Shown here piece by piece: positions 25,827 to 34,502 of a stretch of 64,000 nucleotides of DNA; the first letter of the stretch is position 1, and every line of letters begins with the position of its first letter. The translations under genes and the position numbers were made by a program. Source of the stretch: Neobacillus niacini (GTDB taxonomy: Bacteria; Bacillota; Bacilli; Bacillales; Cytobacillaceae); the NCBI RefSeq assembly GCF_019749295.1, contig NZ_JACWFG010000011.1, positions 558,001 through 622,000 on the forward strand. The letters run 5' to 3'. A model generated the notes under the pieces. The model was not told the origin of the DNA, did no database searches, and saw only the letters and a program-made list of their open reading frames with translations.

Positions 25827-27065
25827 ATAAAACGCAGAGTTGTAATAACAGGCTATGGTGCCATATCCCCATTAGGAAATAATGTGGACACTTTATGGAA
25901 AAATATTAAGTTAGGAAAATCAGGTATCAAAAAGGTTGAATTTGAAGGGTTTGAAGACATAAATACAAAAATCGGCGGAAGAATTGATGATTTTTCACCA
26001 GAAGATTATCTAGATAAAAAAGAATTAAGTAAGTTTGATAAATTTGTCCAATATGCATATGCAGCTGCCAAACAGGCTCTAGATCAATCTGGATTAAACA
26101 TTGAAAATGAAGATGAAAATCGTTTAGGAGTATTTATCGGTTCAGGAATTGGCGGATTAGATACCGTTCTAGAGAATCATCAAACTCTATTAGAAAAAGG
26201 CGCAAGAAAAGTTTCTCCATTTATGGCACCGATGATGATCATAAATATGGCTGTTGGTATTGTATCAATTAAAACGGGATTTAGAGGTACTAGTTTTTCA
26301 CCGGTATCCGCTTGTGCAACAGGTAATCATGCGATTGGTGAAGCATTTTTAAATATCCGGCATGGGTATTCGGATGCCATTTTAGCTGGTGGAACAGAAG
26401 CGTCGATTAATCCATTATCTTTCGCAGGTTTCTCTAGAATGAAAGCCATGTCAACCAATAATGATTCACCAAGTACAGCGAGTCGTCCTTTCGATAAGAC
26501 ACGAGACGGTTTTGTTATGTCTGAAGGATCTGGAATATTGTTACTTGAGGAATATGAACATGCGAAAAATCGAGGGGCAACCATACTGGGAGAAATTATT
26601 GGTTATGGTTCTACCACAGATTCCTATCATATTACTTCACCAGATTATAATGGTGCCGTCCGAGCAATGAAGCTGGCGATTGATATGGCGAACATAGAAA
26701 CAACCGCCATTGATTATATAAATGCCCATGGTACGAGTACACCAGAAGGCGACAAATCAGAGACAAAAGCAATTAAAAAAGTTTTTGGTGAACATGCTTA
26801 CAAACTAAAAGTTAGTTCAACAAAATCAATGACAGGACATTTATTCGGTGCTGCAGGCGGAGTTGAATCTATAATTACTCTTAAAAGCATTTCAGAAAAT
26901 TTTATTCCTGCAACCATTAATTATGAAAATCCTGATGAGGACTGTGACCTTGATTATGTACCAAACAATCCAATTAATGCGGAGGTAAATTACGCAATTT
27001 CCAATGGATTTGGTTTTGGAGGTCATAATGCGGTTTTAGTATTTAAGAAATTTAATGGAGATTGA
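25827..27065 (+). CDS. 3-oxoacyl-ACP synthase II (FabF-like) with ATA at the expected start
   Basis: Condensing enzyme with all three catalytic sites: SACATG (Cys), NAHGTSTPEGD (His) and KSMTGHLFGAAGG (His). Homology begins at 25827: the codons read (ATA)KRRVVITGYGAISPLGNNVD, the standard FabF N terminus, and GGGAGGGG (25813-25820) is spaced correctly for that ATA. No ATG, GTG or TTG is in frame there; the first ordinary start is GTG 25884, which would remove the first beta strand. It is a paralogue outside a fab operon, under a TetR-type operator shared with a TetR gene and an exporter, so specialised lipid or defence chemistry is possible. Confidence 0.8.
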   Translation: MKRRVVITGYGAISPLGNNVDTLWKNIKLGKSGIKKVEFEGFEDINTKIGGRIDDFSPEDYLDKKELSKFDKFVQYAYAAAKQALDQSGLNIENEDENRLGVFIGSGIGGLDTVLENHQTLLEKGARKVSPFMAPMMIINMAVGIVSIKTGFRGTSFSPVSACATGNHAIGEAFLNIRHGYSDAILAGGTEASINPLSFAGFSRMKAMSTNNDSPSTASRPFDKTRDGFVMSEGSGILLLEEYEHAKNRGATILGEIIGYGSTTDSYHITSPDYNGAVRAMKLAIDMANIETTAIDYINAHGTSTPEGDKSETKAIKKVFGEHAYKLKVSSTKSMTGHLFGAAGGVESIITLKSISENFIPATINYENPDEDCDLDYVPNNPINAEVNYAISNGFGFGGHNAVLVFKKFNGD

Positions 27066-27082
27066 TCTGAGTATATAATGAT

Positions 27083-27271
27083 CTAGAATAAATGATATAC
27101 AAAATTAAGATGGCTTTTTTGGTCATGTTTTTTTAGATTAAACAATACTTTCCTATAAAATAGTGCACTATTAGTTATAGTCAAACTTAAAATAAGGTAA
27201 ACTAAATACAATGCAGCGTATATATTAAAACATAGCATGTCTTCTAATGTCGTGACTTCTCTATTAGTCAT
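27083..27271 (-). pseudogene. Possible truncated OhrR/MarR-type regulator
   Basis: 62 codons on the minus strand, with AAAGGAG well placed before ATG 27271. The first 20 residues (TTLEDMLCFNIYAA) match the OhrR N terminus, including the peroxide-sensing Cys context LCF-x-(I/L)YA. The helix-turn-helix and the rest are absent, replaced by unrelated residues and a stop. It diverges from a glutathione peroxidase remnant, a pairing seen in intact form in other Bacillus. Confidence 0.45.
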
Positions 27272-27327
27272 GTTGTAGTCTCCTTTTCAATAACAGTGTA
27301 ACGGATTAGAGATTTTAGGTTTCCCTT

Positions 27328-27339
27328 GTAATCAATTAC
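27328..27339. promoter_or_regulatory. Possible OhrR-box remnant
   Basis: GTAATCAATTAC is a near-perfect palindrome in the gap between the two decayed genes, resembling the AT-rich OhrR box. Confidence 0.35.
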
Positions 27340-27348
27340 GTGTAATTT

Positions 27349-27636
27349 CACGAGATTGGTAGCGGAGAGAAAGGAACAAATGAAGACATTGAAGGCTTCT
27401 GCCAAATCAATTATGGAGTAACATTCCAATTATTTGATAAAGTAGAAGTTTATGGTCCAAATACTGCACCTATTTTTGACTATTTAAAGAAAGAAGCAAA
27501 AGGTTTACTTGGATCTGAACAAATTAAATGGAATTTTACAAAATTCCTTGTAGACCGTAATGGTAAAGTAGTGAAACGTTATGCACCAAAAGATAAAGTT
27601 TCATCAATAGGAAAAGATTTAAATGGGTTACTTTAA
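27349..27636 (+). pseudogene. Glutathione peroxidase C-terminal remnant
   Basis: In frame from about 27373: GTNEDIEGFCQINYGVTFQL, VYGPNTAPIFDYLKKEAKG, IKWNFTKFLVDRNGKVVKRY, ending GKDLNGLL and TAA at 27636. This is the last two thirds of a BsaA-type glutathione peroxidase, including the W-N-F-T-K-F motif. The first third with the catalytic Cys/Sec is missing and no start codon or binding site is present. Confidence 0.85.
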
Positions 27637-27656
27637 ATATTTTATATTTAAAAAGA

Positions 27657-27702
27657 GGCAGGTTATAAAGGTTGTTTATCACCCTTATAACCTGTTTTTT
27701 TT
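27657..27702 (+). terminator. Terminator
   Basis: CAGGTTATAAAGG pairs with CCCTTATAACCTG, then eight T. The original terminator of the glutathione peroxidase gene, still intact. Confidence 0.85.
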
Positions 27703-27855
27703 GTAACTATTCGCCAGGTACATCTCTTCCAAATTAACATTGCCTCCTTTTTATACACTTGATAAGTGGAATAATTGACCTTACTTAAAGTATAGAATTT
27801 TGGAACACCGATAAAATAATGGTAATGTCTTATCTTTAGTGAAGGGATTAACTAT

Positions 27856-29367
27856 ATGGAAGGGTTTAAACCACACGCTAAAAAATCTTCAGACGATGAT
27901 AAAAAGCAACAAAATTCATTGAAAGATATTATGGAGCAAGCTTTAAAATCGAGCGATTTTCATCAATTTTCTCCTGTGGAAAAAATAGTAATTAGTTATT
28001 ATAAATCACTTATAAATGAAGAGAAAATAAATCAGTTTCTAATAAAGGAAATTCAAAAGCATATCGACATGATAAACAATTTGCAAGATATCAAAAATAT
28101 CCTTCCATTTGATGAAGTTAAAATAACAAATGATACCCAGATTGTTGAAGACAAACTTATAAAGGGTTTCGTGGTCGTACAGCTAAAAAATAATGGAAAT
28201 GACTTTATTCTTGTAAATGTCAGCAATGTTCAAATGGGTCATCGAAAGAACAATGATACAGAAAATGAATTTAGCGTAGTTGGACCGAAAGTTGGATTTG
28301 TGGAAAATATTGATATAAACATTCATCTTTTAAGGCAGCAAGTTGCTGTATCCAATTTAGTTATTGAAGAAATAACGATTGGAAATGTGTCAAAAACGAA
28401 GGTAGCTATAGCCTATTTAGATGGGGTTACGAATCCTAGACAAATTGAAACTGTGAAACAGCGACTCAATGATATAAATTTAGATGTTGTTTATGATTCG
28501 TCACTACTAGATCAAATTATTTCAGATAACTCCAATACGATTTTTCCGCTTTTTTTATCATCGGAGAGAATCGATCGGATTACGTATGCCATTTCATTGG
28601 GACAAGTAGCCATTATTTCGGACGGCTCCCCTTATGTCATATCAGGTCCGACTACCATTTTGGACTATTTTATATCGCCTGAGGATTACTTTTTACCCTG
28701 GATCCTCGGGTCGTTTTTTCGTATTGCCCGCATTTGTAGTGTTTTTTTCTCGATATTTGCAACTTCGTTATATGTTGCAGTACTAACCTACCATTTTGAA
28801 GTGATACCTGAAAAATTACTAGAACCACTTGTCATTTCGAGGGCAAATGTTCCATTTCCACCTGTAATGGAAGTCATTTTTTTGGAAATTACCATAGAAT
28901 TGTTACGCGAGGCAGGAGCTAGGTTACCCGCCAAAATTGGTCAAACATTAGGAATAGTTGGAGGGATTGTAATTGGGCAAGCTACAGTAGAAGCGGCGCT
29001 TACGAGTAGTATATTGCTTATCATTGTAGCCTTATCAGCACTTGCCTCATTTACAACTCCTATTTTTAAAATGGCTAACACCATCCGGGTCTTACGTTTT
29101 CCCTTTATTATTCTTGCAGCCATTTGGGGCGGATTGGGAATTGTTGCAGGAATTTTGTTCCTTATGGGTCATTTATTGAGGCTGAAATCCTTAGGAACAC
29201 CTTATTTGGTACCATTATTTCCTTTTCGAACAGGGAGTTTTGCGGACAGTATTATCCGATCATCCTATAAAAAAATTAATATGAGGAACAAATCTTTAAA
29301 GCCATTGTCACTTATACGATATGAACCAAGTGAAGACATGGAGGATATTAATCATGAGGAGAGTTAA
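27856..29367 (+). CDS. Spore germination protein, GerA family (A subunit)
   Basis: 503 residues: a hydrophilic N-terminal domain (about 1-250, containing KSSDFHQFSPVEKIVISYYKSL and VAIAYLDGVTNP) then five or so membrane helices (GSFFRIARICSVFFSIFATSLYVA, LGIVGGIVIGQATVEAALTS, FPFIILAAIWGGLGIVAGILF). The A subunit forms the oligomeric ion channel of nutrient receptors in the spore inner membrane. The stop overlaps the next gene by 14 bases. Confidence 0.92.
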   Translation: MEGFKPHAKKSSDDDKKQQNSLKDIMEQALKSSDFHQFSPVEKIVISYYKSLINEEKINQFLIKEIQKHIDMINNLQDIKNILPFDEVKITNDTQIVEDKLIKGFVVVQLKNNGNDFILVNVSNVQMGHRKNNDTENEFSVVGPKVGFVENIDINIHLLRQQVAVSNLVIEEITIGNVSKTKVAIAYLDGVTNPRQIETVKQRLNDINLDVVYDSSLLDQIISDNSNTIFPLFLSSERIDRITYAISLGQVAIISDGSPYVISGPTTILDYFISPEDYFLPWILGSFFRIARICSVFFSIFATSLYVAVLTYHFEVIPEKLLEPLVISRANVPFPPVMEVIFLEITIELLREAGARLPAKIGQTLGIVGGIVIGQATVEAALTSSILLIIVALSALASFTTPIFKMANTIRVLRFPFIILAAIWGGLGIVAGILFLMGHLLRLKSLGTPYLVPLFPFRTGSFADSIIRSSYKKINMRNKSLKPLSLIRYEPSEDMEDINHEES

Positions 29368-30430
29368 ACGTATGCTGCTTCCTCTCTGTTTATTGGTGCT
29401 CATTCATACTAGTTGCAGCAATGAAAGGGTAGTAGATCAATTACATATCTTGACGACTTTGGGATTTGATAAAAATAAGTCTGGTTATACAGGAACAGCA
29501 CTGTACGCAGACCTTACTCAAAAGGGTGGAAAAATTAGCCTCGTCCAGGGAAAATCAAATCAAATTAAGCTCATTTTAAATCAAATGAATAATCAATCTA
29601 CCAAACTTATCGATATCGGAAAATTAAAGATGATTATGTTTAGCAAAGAAGTAGCACAAGAGGGGATATCCCACTTTTTACTTACTATTTGCAAAGATCC
29701 TCTCATAAGTAACTATTTATTTATTGCGGTTACGGATGAATCCATTGCTTCTGTCTCAAAAGGTTTAAAAGATAAGGATCGCAGTAGTTTTCCATATTAT
29801 ATGATTGAACAAAATATGAAAACTGGTAACATCCCCCAATCGAATCTTTCGACGGTCCTGTTTGACTATTACGGGGAAGGAAGAGATTTCTCGGTTCCGT
29901 ATATTCATTTTAATAAGAACGGGGAAACTGAAATAGTTGGCTACGGAATATTTAAAGATGATCGGTTGAAATTATTCATTAATAGCGAAGAAATGATTTT
30001 GTTCAAATTACTGCAAGGTAAATTTATTCAGGGGGATATACCCTATACCATTCGTGATGAACAGGGTAAAAGAAACGCTCTATTCTCTATTCAATATGGA
30101 AAGGGCCACCAGAGTGTCTCAAAACGTAAGCAGGAAACAAAAGTAACCTACCATCTAACATTAAATGGAATGGTAAAGGAATTTCCACAGGGTACACAAG
30201 TAGAAATAAATGAATCACTTGTCCATTTAAAAAAGCAGCTTCAAACTGACCTTTTAAAGCTTTTAAATAAATTTAAAGATGAGAAGGTTGACCCGTTAGG
30301 TACAGGAGATTTAGTAAGAGCACACACCAGGGATTGGAATGAGAAACAATTTTACAAAGAAAAATATTCAAATATCAAATTTGACGTTGATCTTAACATT
30401 CAACTAACAAAATCAGGCATAGGTGAATAA
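29354..30430 (+). CDS. Spore germination lipoprotein, GerC family (C subunit)
   Basis: About 358 residues. Signal peptide MRRVKRMLLPLCLLVLIHTSC with a lipobox Cys at residue 21, followed by the GerC start pattern ERVVDQLHILTTLGFDKNKSGYT. GGAGG (about 29340) fits ATG 29354, giving an overlap with the A subunit gene. GerC subunits are lipidated on the outer face of the inner spore membrane. Operon order is A-C-B. Confidence 0.92.
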   Translation: MRRVKRMLLPLCLLVLIHTSCSNERVVDQLHILTTLGFDKNKSGYTGTALYADLTQKGGKISLVQGKSNQIKLILNQMNNQSTKLIDIGKLKMIMFSKEVAQEGISHFLLTICKDPLISNYLFIAVTDESIASVSKGLKDKDRSSFPYYMIEQNMKTGNIPQSNLSTVLFDYYGEGRDFSVPYIHFNKNGETEIVGYGIFKDDRLKLFINSEEMILFKLLQGKFIQGDIPYTIRDEQGKRNALFSIQYGKGHQSVSKRKQETKVTYHLTLNGMVKEFPQGTQVEINESLVHLKKQLQTDLLKLLNKFKDEKVDPLGTGDLVRAHTRDWNEKQFYKEKYSNIKFDVDLNIQLTKSGIGE

Positions 30431-30447
30431 ATGGCGGTGAGTAACGA

Positions 30448-31566
30448 ATGGGAATACGTGTGAAAGATAGTTTAACATTATCTCCATACCTTCTATGGTT
30501 TTTATTGCATGGTGCACAAGTGGGGATTGCAATGTTAAGTTTTCAAAGATATATCATTACTGGTGCAGAACAAGATTCGTGGGCTTCTCTATTGCTGGTA
30601 GGAATAAGTTTGCATTTTATTATTTGGATTATGTTTTTTGTGCTGAAAAATGCGGATTCAGGGGATATTATCTCATTGCACCAACAGTTGTTTGGAAAAT
30701 GGGTGGGGAAATGTCTGACTCTTGGTTTTTATGGATATATTCTCTTATTTGTTACTACTGAAATTCGTTTATATGTAGAAGTTTTACATGTTTGGGTTTT
30801 TCCAAATATACGGCTTTGGGTATTTTCGCTAATGATTTTAATTATCTGTATTTATCTAGTTTCTGGTGGACTGAGAGTGGTAGCCGGCGTTTGCTTCTTT
30901 TGTATCTTTATACCATCCCTATTATTATTAACGCTCTATTTTCCCTTGAAAAGTGCGCATTGGACTAATTTTCTTCCGATTTTTAACCATCAATTCAAAG
31001 ATTATGCCCAATCTGCCTACCATTCGTTGACTTTATTCACTGGAGTCGAATTTTTGCTTGTACTTTACCCTTTTATAAAAAACAACGAAAAATCACAAAA
31101 GTGGGCCCATATTGGTGTGGTACATACCACTCTTCTATATTTATTTATGATATTTGTATCTTTTTCATACTTTAACATTCAACAGTTAGAACATACGATA
31201 TGGCCTACACTAATTCTATCCAAAATCATTCAATTTCCGTTTCTGGAGAGATTTGATTATCTTTATGTGTATAATTGGTTTTTGATCATTGTGGCCCGAT
31301 GTTGTGTACCTTTGTGGGCGGGGACACGAATTCTAAAGAAAACCTTTGGTCTTAAAGCTAGACCGTCATTATGGATTACTAGTACGCTGGTGTTTTTATG
31401 TTTAATTCCGTTAAAGGGCCAAAAAATTATAGAGAAGCTTGACTTCCTGTTAACAATGACAGGAGGTATCCTTCTATACGGCTACATTCCTTTCCTATTT
31501 TTATTGATACTCATCATAAATTTTAATAAGAAAAAAAATATGGTTAAAGTGCGTGGTAATCAATAA
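30448..31566 (+). CDS. Spore germination permease, GerB family (B subunit)
   Basis: A 372-residue protein with about ten membrane helices of the APC/spore-permease type (LSPYLLWFLLHGAQVGIAMLSF at the start, LYLVSGGLRVVAGVCFFCIF-like region mid-way). B subunits bind the germinant. Start ATG 30448; 17 bases after the C subunit gene. The nutrient recognised cannot be read from sequence. Confidence 0.92.
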   Translation: MGIRVKDSLTLSPYLLWFLLHGAQVGIAMLSFQRYIITGAEQDSWASLLLVGISLHFIIWIMFFVLKNADSGDIISLHQQLFGKWVGKCLTLGFYGYILLFVTTEIRLYVEVLHVWVFPNIRLWVFSLMILIICIYLVSGGLRVVAGVCFFCIFIPSLLLLTLYFPLKSAHWTNFLPIFNHQFKDYAQSAYHSLTLFTGVEFLLVLYPFIKNNEKSQKWAHIGVVHTTLLYLFMIFVSFSYFNIQQLEHTIWPTLILSKIIQFPFLERFDYLYVYNWFLIIVARCCVPLWAGTRILKKTFGLKARPSLWITSTLVFLCLIPLKGQKIIEKLDFLLTMTGGILLYGYIPFLFLLILIINFNKKKNMVKVRGNQ

Positions 31567-31614
31567 GATTTGATTGCCATTTAACAATAACTAAAATTAT
31601 GAAGAGACTATCTC

Positions 31615-31667
31615 TTGACAGAAAGGAACCAAAGGTATTTAATAAAAAAGAACAACCGGTCTCTTTT
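31615..31667 (+). promoter_or_regulatory. Promoter and operator of the TetR gene
   Basis: TTGACA (31615-31620), 17 bases, TTTAAT (31638-31643), then operator core GAACAACCGGTC (31650-31661), the inverse of GACCGGTTGTTC. It matches the FabF-like promoter at 25711 almost base for base from ACCAA through AAAAAAGA. Confidence 0.78.
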
Positions 31668-31685
31668 TGAAAAGGAGTGTTTAAA

Positions 31686-32264
31686 ATGAATAAAGGCGAA
31701 CGAACAAAAAAATTAATCATAGAGCAATCATCATCTTTGTTTAACAAAAATGGCTATAAATCAACCTCTATTGCTGAAATCATGGAGGCAACAGGATTGA
31801 AAAAAGGAGGGATTTTTTACCATTTTGAAAGTAAGGATGATTTAGCGAAGGCTTCATTTTCCTACTCGTTGATGACATTAAAAGAAAATTATTTACAAGC
31901 AATTAAATCCAAAGACAGGGCATGCGTGCAATTTGAGGCTTTTACCACTATTTTTAAGACGTTATTAAACGATGATATTATAGTGGGTGGATGTCCTTTA
32001 ATGAATGCAGCGATTGAAGCGGATGACTCCAATATCTTGATCGAGGATGCTATAAAAGAAGGCTTTGCGGGCTTAATAAATATCATTAAAGACATTATTG
32101 ATTTTGGAAAGAGTCAAAATGAAATTGGCAAACATGTTGATTCTGAACACATGGCGGTGTTCATTCTTTCTTCTTTTGAAGGTGCATTGGCTCTAAGCCG
32201 ATTGTATAAGGATAAGCGCTACTTAGACATGGTTATAATGCAGATAAACGCTATGCTTTTTTAA
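31686..32264 (+). CDS. TetR-family repressor
   Basis: About 192 residues with the TetR helix-turn-helix KSTSIAEIMEATGLKKGGIFYHFESKDDLA (about residues 23-52) and a variable ligand domain of the YxaF/LmrA kind (VGGCPLMNAAIEADDSN). AAAGGAG (31671-31677) fits ATG 31686. Operator-like sites occur at its own promoter, before the MFS gene and before the FabF-like gene, defining a small predicted regulon. Confidence 0.88.
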   Translation: MNKGERTKKLIIEQSSSLFNKNGYKSTSIAEIMEATGLKKGGIFYHFESKDDLAKASFSYSLMTLKENYLQAIKSKDRACVQFEAFTTIFKTLLNDDIIVGGCPLMNAAIEADDSNILIEDAIKEGFAGLINIIKDIIDFGKSQNEIGKHVDSEHMAVFILSSFEGALALSRLYKDKRYLDMVIMQINAMLF

Positions 32265-32283
32265 CATAGTAATTTTTTTTTGA

Positions 32284-32310
32284 CCAAAAGAGACCGATTG
32301 GTCTTTTTTA
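32284..32310. promoter_or_regulatory. TetR-type operator before the MFS transporter
   Basis: AAAAGAGACCGATTGGTCTT with core GACCGATTGGTC (32292-32303), a near-perfect palindrome, between the TetR stop and the MFS start. It could also form a weak terminator stem. Confidence 0.65.
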
Positions 32311-32367
32311 AAGATTTTACGGAGTATTTTTTGAGAATTGAAAAAATAAATGAGAGTAGGGAACAGA

Positions 32368-33555
32368 ATGAAAAGAATGCTATGGGTTATTCTTATGATG
32401 TCGTGTGGGGCAACGTTTATTTCATCTTTATTTCCTATATACAGTGAATACTATCAGTTGAATAGTCTACAAATAACTATCTTGTTTGCCATCTATGCCG
32501 CTATCCTAGTGCCAACATTGCTTATTGTAGGAGCCAAAGGCAGTACATGGGGTTTGAAAAGAGTTCTTCGGTTAAGTATATGGATTTCAATCGCTTCGAC
32601 CTTGATTTTTCTGGCAAGTTTTAATGTCTGGATGCTCTATCTTGCAAGGATATTAGAAGGTATCGCATATGGTGCATTTACGGGTACAGCTGTTGCCTTT
32701 TTATTAAAAGTAACTTCTCCAGCTAAAATGAGCACTGCGGTTAAGTTTTCGGGAGTAACGGTACTGATTGGTTTTGGCCTGGGACCCGCTATTGCAGGTT
32801 TAGTGTTGCAATATCTAGAGTGGCAGCCGCTTCGTTTACCATATTGGATTCTCCTAATCATGTTAGTTAGTGCACTTTTGATTTTGGAAACCCTGCCGAA
32901 ACAGGATAACTTGCTTGGACAAAAACCTGAAAAGACTAAGATTTCAATTGGTGTACCTAGTACTTTTCGTTCCCATTTTTGGTCGTTTATTGGGCTGCCG
33001 ATTTTTATAGGTTTCACGCTGCAAGGAATTGTTTTATCTCTTGTACCTTCATTTGCTAAAAATGTCATTCATACTTCCAACCTATCTGTCCCTGGCTTAC
33101 TAATTTTGTTACTTCTAGGTGGAGGGGCCTTGGCTCAGTTCATTCCTTGGCTGGATAATCCCGTTACACGAATCCGTTTAGGATTACTTTTGATTATTAT
33201 TGGATCTTGGGTTATTGTGCTTTCTGGTCAGACTACAAGTTTAATGTTACTGTGGACCGGTATTTTCTTCCAAGCTGTCGGAGGTGGCTGGATGTTTCAA
33301 ATTACTTTAAGGTTAGCAGGTGAGTTATCGGAGCCAGAGGAACGTCCACGAGTTATTACGGCTTTTTATTTATGCGGCTACACCGGGTTTATTGTTCCAG
33401 TTGTGGGGGTAGGAGTACTGTCTCAATTTTTTAATTTGAACTTTTCGTTAATGGTGCTAAATTTGCTCGCCACCCTAGCGGTTATTTATGTGTTGAGTTA
33501 TTCTGTGAAATTTAACCGTTCCTATTCAAGGATAAATAAAACACTTACCGTCTAA
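32368..33555 (+). CDS. MFS transporter
   Basis: About 395 residues, 12 predicted helices. The start region MKRMLWVILMMSCGATFISSLFPIY and the loop-2/3 pattern GSTWGLKRVLRLSIW are typical of drug/proton antiporters. ATG 32368 is taken; an in-frame ATG at 32350 is possible. Downstream of a TetR gene and operator, so likely an inducible exporter of the compound sensed by that TetR protein. Confidence 0.82.
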   Translation: MKRMLWVILMMSCGATFISSLFPIYSEYYQLNSLQITILFAIYAAILVPTLLIVGAKGSTWGLKRVLRLSIWISIASTLIFLASFNVWMLYLARILEGIAYGAFTGTAVAFLLKVTSPAKMSTAVKFSGVTVLIGFGLGPAIAGLVLQYLEWQPLRLPYWILLIMLVSALLILETLPKQDNLLGQKPEKTKISIGVPSTFRSHFWSFIGLPIFIGFTLQGIVLSLVPSFAKNVIHTSNLSVPGLLILLLLGGGALAQFIPWLDNPVTRIRLGLLLIIIGSWVIVLSGQTTSLMLLWTGIFFQAVGGGWMFQITLRLAGELSEPEERPRVITAFYLCGYTGFIVPVVGVGVLSQFFNLNFSLMVLNLLATLAVIYVLSYSVKFNRSYSRINKTLTV

Positions 33556-33561
33556 TCCTAT

Positions 33562-33598
33562 AAAAAAGGAGCTTGGAATATCAAGCTCCTTTTTTGTA
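33562..33598. terminator. Terminator
   Basis: AAAAAGGAGCTTG pairs with CAAGCTCCTTTTT around AATAT-type loop; flanking A and T runs allow use in both directions. Confidence 0.88.
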
Positions 33599-33612
33599 CA
33601 AACAGGGTTTAG

Positions 33613-33732
33613 GGTTTCCTAACCGCTGTCTTCATGGAAGGACCATCTTTTTATAGATATGCCGGATTACTAGCAGTACAGAATTTTTCCCATAACCTTC
33701 GTTATATTCCGTGCCTCGATAATGGTATTCAA
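33613..33732 (-). pseudogene. Possible remnant of an ABC transporter ATPase N terminus
   Basis: On the minus strand GGAGG (33743-33739) is followed by TTG 33732 and codons for NTIIEARNITKVMG, the usual opening of BceA-type ATPases. After that come two stops and SGISIK (expected ..L-GIS-). No Walker A motif survives in frame. The match is short, so this is tentative. The rest of the 33599-33882 gap holds the promoter region below and nothing else recognisable. Confidence 0.35.
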
Positions 33733-33778
33733 TTTTATCCTCCATTCTTTTATATTTATAGAATTTAGATAACCTTTA

Positions 33779-33817
33779 ATCTTTCTTTAGAAAATCTTTA
33801 AAAATTAAATCTATACT
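33779..33817 (+). promoter_or_regulatory. Candidate activator-dependent promoter of the VanZ/VanRS operon
   Basis: Two direct ATCTTT repeats 15 bases apart (33779 and 33794) precede a TATACT -10 (33812-33817) that lacks a recognisable -35. Direct repeats in place of a -35 are usual for OmpR-type activators. Confidence 0.4.
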
Positions 33818-33882
33818 AAAGTCAACGCTTAAGTGAAAGAACGGCGTTACGAATTAGTTGGAATATAGGAGGAGAAACAAAG

Positions 33883-34449
33883 ATGGATATTTTGACAATA
33901 GATTCATGGTATATCTTGCTTCCAGCATTCATTCTCTTTTTACTAGCGCTTTTCATTGGAACTAGAAAAAAGAACTATCACTCGATGCAATATTTTACAG
34001 TAATAACATTAGTGATATACCTCTTAGCGGTGATTCATTTAGTATTTTTCCCGATAGAGGTTTATCCGGGCGGTTATGAATCAACAGGGCCATTATGGCT
34101 GGCAATTTTAAAAGAAATTGAATTTATTCCTGTTTTAACCATTGATATACCAACGTTTGTCTTAAACATAATCATGTTGATCCCTTTTGGAGTGTATTTA
34201 CCATTATTAAATGATAAGGTAGATACAGTAAGAAAGGCTGCAAAATACGGTTTTTTCTTAAGCTTAACAATTGAACTTCTACAGTTAACAATTGAAGTCA
34301 TAGTGGGAAGCGGCAGAACTTCAGATGTTAATGATCTTATTGCGAATACGCTAGGGGCTGCACTTGGATTTTTAATAATAAAGAAATTGGTGAAAATAAA
34401 ACTATTCAAAGTTATGGTTTCTAAGTTATCATTAGCAAAATCAGCTTAA
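33883..34449 (+). CDS. VanZ-family membrane protein
   Basis: 188 residues, about five helices; VanZ pattern VIHLVFFPIEVYPGG, EIEFIPVLTIDIPTFVLNIIMLIPFGVYLP and SLTIELLQLTIEVIVGSGRTSDVNDLIANTLGA. VanZ proteins raise teicoplanin resistance or have unknown envelope roles. AGGAGGAG precedes ATG 33883. It is followed by a two-component pair. Confidence 0.88.
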   Translation: MDILTIDSWYILLPAFILFLLALFIGTRKKNYHSMQYFTVITLVIYLLAVIHLVFFPIEVYPGGYESTGPLWLAILKEIEFIPVLTIDIPTFVLNIIMLIPFGVYLPLLNDKVDTVRKAAKYGFFLSLTIELLQLTIEVIVGSGRTSDVNDLIANTLGAALGFLIIKKLVKIKLFKVMVSKLSLAKSA

Positions 34450-34470
34450 ATCCCCTTATTCAGGGGATTT
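34448..34470 (+). other. Intercistronic hairpin
   Basis: AAATCCCC pairs with GGGGATTT across a 7-base loop between vanZ and the regulator; no T-run, so partial attenuation or RNA processing is more likely than full termination. Confidence 0.5.
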
Positions 34471-34502
34471 CTGCTTGAATCCGTACTGTTTGAGGAGTGG
34501 TT

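Noticed and set aside
33779..33800. Naming the ATCTTT repeats a VanR box
   Set aside because: Only two short repeats and no match to a known VanR consensus that I can verify; listed only as a candidate promoter region.
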